A stretch of DNA of 9,998 nt from Bacteroidales bacterium (lineage in GTDB: Bacteria; Bacteroidota; Bacteroidia; Bacteroidales; DYOH01). Shown one piece after another: positions 7,531 through 9,998 of the stretch. Below the pieces are notes generated by a model. That model had not been told where the DNA came from, did no database searches, and saw only the letters and a list, made by a program, of their open reading frames with translations. A program made the position numbers and the translations under genes. The DNA is taken from positions 1 through 9,998 of the forward strand of contig DAOVUO010000056.1 in assembly GCA_030632545.1 (NCBI GenBank), written 5' to 3'. Within the stretch, counting starts at the first letter, position 1; each line of letters opens with the position of its first letter.

Positions 7531-7923
7531 ATGACAGAAATAAAATATAGTATTAAAATACAAGCAGATGCTTCAGTCTTGTTCAAATTATTGCCGTTAA
7601 AAGAGCTAGAAGAAGTTTTAAATAAAGAATTTGCCTTAAATAAATACTGTTCGGCAGAATGTAAGATTAAGGAATTAGTGATTTCGCTTTCTGCTTTAGC
7701 AGAATTTAGTTTATCGGTAAAGCCTAATAGAACTGAGTTTAAGGCACAAAGCAAAACATTGGTTTATCATGTAAATACCGATTTGGAATATGTAAAAACA
7801 GCAAATAGGGAAGAGATTGAAGTCATGTTTTTAGATATACTACTTCAGTTTTTGGAGTCCGAGAATATTAATGGACTTAGTAGTTCTGTTTTACATAATG
7901 AGTTAATGAAACATTTTTTCTGA
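7531..7923 (+). CDS. Hypothetical protein, 130 residues, between prmA and rlmI
   Basis: I do not recognise this protein. It is predicted soluble: no signal peptide and no convincing membrane segment. It reads as alternating short strands and helices, with an N-terminal strand (EIKYSIKIQA, 3-12), a Leu/Glu-rich helix (about 18-34), two Cys residues (Cys40 and Cys44, as CSAEC), a beta-like middle (SLSALAEFSLSV and FKAQSKTLVYHV) and a C-terminal helical part with EEIEVMFLDILLQFLESE (94-111). Two cysteines alone do not make a metal site. It is likely a real gene because it fits the operon exactly, with a 17-base gap after prmA and a 14-base gap before the rlmI-type gene. An open frame on the opposite strand (7506-7754) overlaps it but has no operon fit. 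Its place between two enzymes that modify the translation apparatus hints at a ribosome-related role, which is inference only. Confidence 0.75.
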   Translation: MTEIKYSIKIQADASVLFKLLPLKELEEVLNKEFALNKYCSAECKIKELVISLSALAEFSLSVKPNRTEFKAQSKTLVYHVNTDLEYVKTANREEIEVMFLDILLQFLESENINGLSSSVLHNELMKHFF

Positions 7924-7937
7924 AAAAAAATATACTT

Positions 7938-9122
7938 ATGCCAGCACAAATAGTTTTAAAAAAAGGAAAAGAAAGACTTATACACAATAGACATCCATGG
8001 ATATTTTCTGGAGCCGTGCAAAGTATGCCCGAAATTGAGAATGGTGAAATTGTAGAACTACTAAATATTGATAGGCAGTTGGTTGCTTATGCATTTTATG
8101 CGCCAGGAAATCAGATTATTGCTAGAGTTTTTGAATTTTGTTCTTCGCCAATTGATGTGGAATCCGCTGATTATTGGTATAATAAAGTAAAACGAGCATT
8201 GGATATACGAAAAACTTATGTTGTAAGCACATATACAAATGCATATAGACTTTTGCATGCCGAAGGTGATTTTTTCCCTGGATTAATTGCCGATGTTTAT
8301 AATAATGTAGTAGTTCTTCAATTTTTGATTAAGGGAACGGAAAGAATCAAAAATTGGGTTGTTGAAGCATTTGAACGATTGGGTTTTGATTATATTTATG
8401 CTAAAAGCAAAAAAGTATCGCAAGTACTTGAAAATATGGATATACCTAAGGGCTGGATTAGCAGTAAAAATGGGCCAGAGCGTGTCGAGATTGTTGAAAA
8501 TGGGGCCAAGTTTTATGTTGATTTTCAGAATGGACAGAAAACTGGTTTTTTTCTTGATCAGCGAGATGCTCGCCAACTTATTTCTCTGTATTCAAAGGGT
8601 AAGCGTGTTTTAAATGCTTTTAGTTATTCTGGCGGTTTTAGCGTTTATTCATTACTTGCTGGGGCAGATTTAGTACATTCTGTAGATTCTTCGGAAGCAG
8701 CTATTTTATTAAGTGAGGAGAATGCTGCATTAAATGGATTTGCAGTCCCAAAACACGAAGCTTTTGAACAAGATGTATTTGAATATCTAAAGCAAATTAA
8801 GCAGAATACTTATGATTTAATTGTACTTGATCCACCAGCATTTGCAAAAACTGCCCGTGCTGTTCCTAATGCAACAAGAGGGTATAAGGAGTTGAACCTA
8901 AAAGCAATGAAAAAAATTAGCCCAGGTGGAATTATATTTACTTTTTCGTGTTCTCAAAAGATAAATCGCGAATTGTTCCGAAAAATTATATTTGGTGCAG
9001 CGGCCGATGCAGGTAGAAATATCCGAATTTTAGCACAAACAACACAAAGCTTAGATCATCCAGTTAATATTTATCATCCAGAAAATGAGTATTTAAAGGG
9101 ATTAGTATTGCAAGTAGAGTAA
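7938..9122 (+). CDS. rlmI: Class I SAM-dependent 23S rRNA methyltransferase, RlmI type
   Basis: Probably makes 5-methylcytosine in 23S rRNA; E. coli RlmI acts at C1962. At 394 residues it has the expected domain order. An N-terminal PUA RNA-binding domain (about 1-70) holds the typical RHPWIFSGAV (18-27). A middle domain follows, with the conserved EGDFFPGLIADVY (109-121). The catalytic Rossmann domain shows TGFFLDQRDAR (202-212), SAM motif I VLNAFSYSGGFSVY (224-237), LDPPAFAK (297-304), TRGYKELN (313-320) and FTFSCSQ (334-340), where Cys338 sits at the position expected for the catalytic cysteine. The C-terminus DHPVNIYHPENEYLKG follows the RlmI pattern closely. It is the last gene of the operon that begins with the PBP. 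The symbol is by family likeness; the exact target base in this organism is not shown. Confidence 0.9.
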   Translation: MPAQIVLKKGKERLIHNRHPWIFSGAVQSMPEIENGEIVELLNIDRQLVAYAFYAPGNQIIARVFEFCSSPIDVESADYWYNKVKRALDIRKTYVVSTYTNAYRLLHAEGDFFPGLIADVYNNVVVLQFLIKGTERIKNWVVEAFERLGFDYIYAKSKKVSQVLENMDIPKGWISSKNGPERVEIVENGAKFYVDFQNGQKTGFFLDQRDARQLISLYSKGKRVLNAFSYSGGFSVYSLLAGADLVHSVDSSEAAILLSEENAALNGFAVPKHEAFEQDVFEYLKQIKQNTYDLIVLDPPAFAKTARAVPNATRGYKELNLKAMKKISPGGIIFTFSCSQKINRELFRKIIFGAAADAGRNIRILAQTTQSLDHPVNIYHPENEYLKGLVLQVE

Positions 9123-9148
9123 AATATATTCATAAATCGGTAAAGCTC

Positions 9149-9226
9149 AGACCTGTCAGTTTTTGTTTATAAGTTCGTCAATACTTTAAAATATTGAGTA
9201 GTTAATTAGATAAAACTGACAGGTCT
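9149..9226. repeat. Perfect 15-bp inverted repeat with 48-base spacer
   Basis: AGACCTGTCAGTTTT at 9149-9163 is the exact reverse complement of AAAACTGACAGGTCT at 9212-9226; pairing stops on both sides. Each arm also contains a smaller symmetric core CTG-A-CAG. It lies between the rlmI-type gene and the nuclease-like gene. The 48-base loop is AT-rich and has no coding potential, and no target-site duplication is obvious. It could be a small palindromic repeat element, a MITE-like remnant, or a transcript-end structure, although the loop is too long for an ordinary rho-independent terminator. Arms with the core CCTGTCAG/CTGACAGG are a motif I recall from intergenic repeats in Bacteroidota genomes. 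Confidence 0.8.
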
Positions 9227-9273
9227 TTTACAAAGTAGAGTAATTAGAGGGCATAAGAGAAAAATGATAAAAC

Positions 9274-9998
9274 ATGAGTCGAATGACAGGATTAGTATTA
9301 ATGATAATAGGGATTTTACTTTTTGTTGTTGGAGTAATAATTTATAATACCTCAAGTAAAGGGAATACAACAATTGACAATGATGATGAGTTAAAAAATG
9401 TTATCAAAATGGCAATTGCTGATGGTGTTTTAACTACCAATGAGCGAGAAGTTATAAAACAAATAACTATTGATAAAAAGTTGAATTATAATGAAATTAT
9501 TAAAAATGCTGAAAAACAAATGTCAGAATTGAATATTAACTCCGAAACGGAATTAATTGATTATAATAAGAAAAAGGGAGATGATTTTGAAAAATTTGTA
9601 GTTCAGAAATTTGATAAAAAGTATTTTCGTTTAAAAGAATGGGCTGGGGATAAATATGTAAATGGTATTTATGCTGATACTACACAACAACCAGATATAT
9701 TATTAGAATTTAGTATTAGTCAAAATAAAACTCAATTTTGGGTTGAGTGTAAATGGCGACAAAAATTATATAAAAATGGTGTGGAATTTAGTAAAAAAGA
9801 GCAATTCAATAGATATAAAAAAATGGAAAAGGAGCATGAAACCCCTGTTTTTATTGCTATTGGAATTGGGGGTGAAGCAATATTACCCGAACGTCTTTAC
9901 CTTATACCATTACAAGAAATAAGTAATAATTTCATTCATTTATACGAATTGAAAAAATATGAAAAAAAAGTTAGCGATAATTTCTTTTTTGATTTTGA
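9274..9998 (+). CDS. Membrane-anchored PD-(D/E)XK nuclease-like protein with TerB-like segment, cut by window end
   Basis: The frame is open for 241 codons and runs off the window, so the C-terminus is unknown. Residues 5-24 form one transmembrane helix (GLVLMIIGILLFVVGVIIY). Residues 38-86 are helical with MAIADGVLTTNEREVI, which resembles the TerB-like pattern (aDGxlxxxE). Residues 100-215 look like a PD-(D/E)XK nuclease fold of the Mrr/restriction-endonuclease-like kind: KGDDFEKFV with Glu106 on the first helix, QPDILLEF with Asp141, VECKWR with Glu158 and Lys160, then EQFNRY with Gln177 and a hydrophobic strand PVFIAIGIGG (191-200). All expected catalytic positions are present, so DNA or RNA cleavage is possible but not shown. 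The ATG at 9274 is chosen because it opens the frame just before the membrane helix; Met4 is an alternative. It is 151 bases after the rlmI-type gene, across the inverted repeat, so it is probably a separate unit. It may belong to a defence or DNA-uptake cluster to the right. Confidence 0.8.
   Translation, partial: MSRMTGLVLMIIGILLFVVGVIIYNTSSKGNTTIDNDDELKNVIKMAIADGVLTTNEREVIKQITIDKKLNYNEIIKNAEKQMSELNINSETELIDYNKKKGDDFEKFVVQKFDKKYFRLKEWAGDKYVNGIYADTTQQPDILLEFSISQNKTQFWVECKWRQKLYKNGVEFSKKEQFNRYKKMEKEHETPVFIAIGIGGEAILPERLYLIPLQEISNNFIHLYELKKYEKKVSDNFFFDF

Noticed and set aside
7506..7754. Antisense open frame across the 130-residue gene
   Set aside because: It overlaps the operon gene on the opposite strand, starts inside it, and shows no domain or promoter; the plus-strand frame fits the operon spacing.
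8061..8613. Several open frames antisense to, or out of frame with, the rlmI-type gene
   Set aside because: All lie inside a well-recognised coding region and have low-complexity compositions typical of shadow frames in AT-rich DNA.

Overview
The window looks like a chromosomal stretch from an AT-rich member of the Bacteroidota (Bacteroidales/Flavobacteriia-like). This rests on low GC, weak or absent Shine-Dalgarno sequences, matches to the Bacteroidota promoter element TAnnTTTG, and the protein families present. The placement comes from recognising these traits, not from a database comparison.

Layout. Positions 1-394 hold no gene I can support. Next, on the minus strand (395-1513), is a membrane-bound methyl-accepting chemotaxis-type signalling protein. 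Divergent from it, across a 193-base gap, is a plus-strand pair: a hybrid histidine kinase with a periplasmic haem-c-type (Tll0287-like/DUF3365) sensor domain (1707-3626), and a diacylglycerol/undecaprenol kinase (3627-4010) whose ATG directly follows the kinase stop codon. A 290-base spacer follows, with a short direct repeat and a candidate promoter. Then comes a tight four-gene plus-strand operon (4301-9122, gaps of 3, 17 and 14 bases): a bifunctional class A penicillin-binding protein, ribosomal protein L11 methyltransferase PrmA, an unrecognised 130-residue protein, and an RlmI-type 23S rRNA methyltransferase. A 151-base gap carries a perfect 15-bp inverted repeat. The last gene (9274 to beyond the window end) encodes a membrane-anchored protein with a TerB-like helical segment and a PD-(D/E)XK nuclease domain.

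How the genes fit together. The undecaprenol-kinase-type enzyme and the class A PBP both serve peptidoglycan synthesis: one feeds the undecaprenyl-phosphate carrier pool, the other polymerises and cross-links lipid II. PrmA and RlmI both methylate the translation machinery (L11 and 23S rRNA), with an unknown small protein between them. The two sensory proteins sit back to back and could share a regulatory interval.

Most of the window is ordinary housekeeping and signalling. The parts most worth a second look are the terminal membrane-anchored nuclease-like gene next to a mobile-element-like inverted repeat, a 9-G homopolymer inside the conserved glycosyltransferase motif of the PBP, the stop-to-start junction joining a haem/redox-type sensor kinase to a lipid-carrier kinase, and the orphan protein between two translation-modifying methyltransferases. 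I see no complete, clearly new multi-gene system here; the final gene could be the edge of one.
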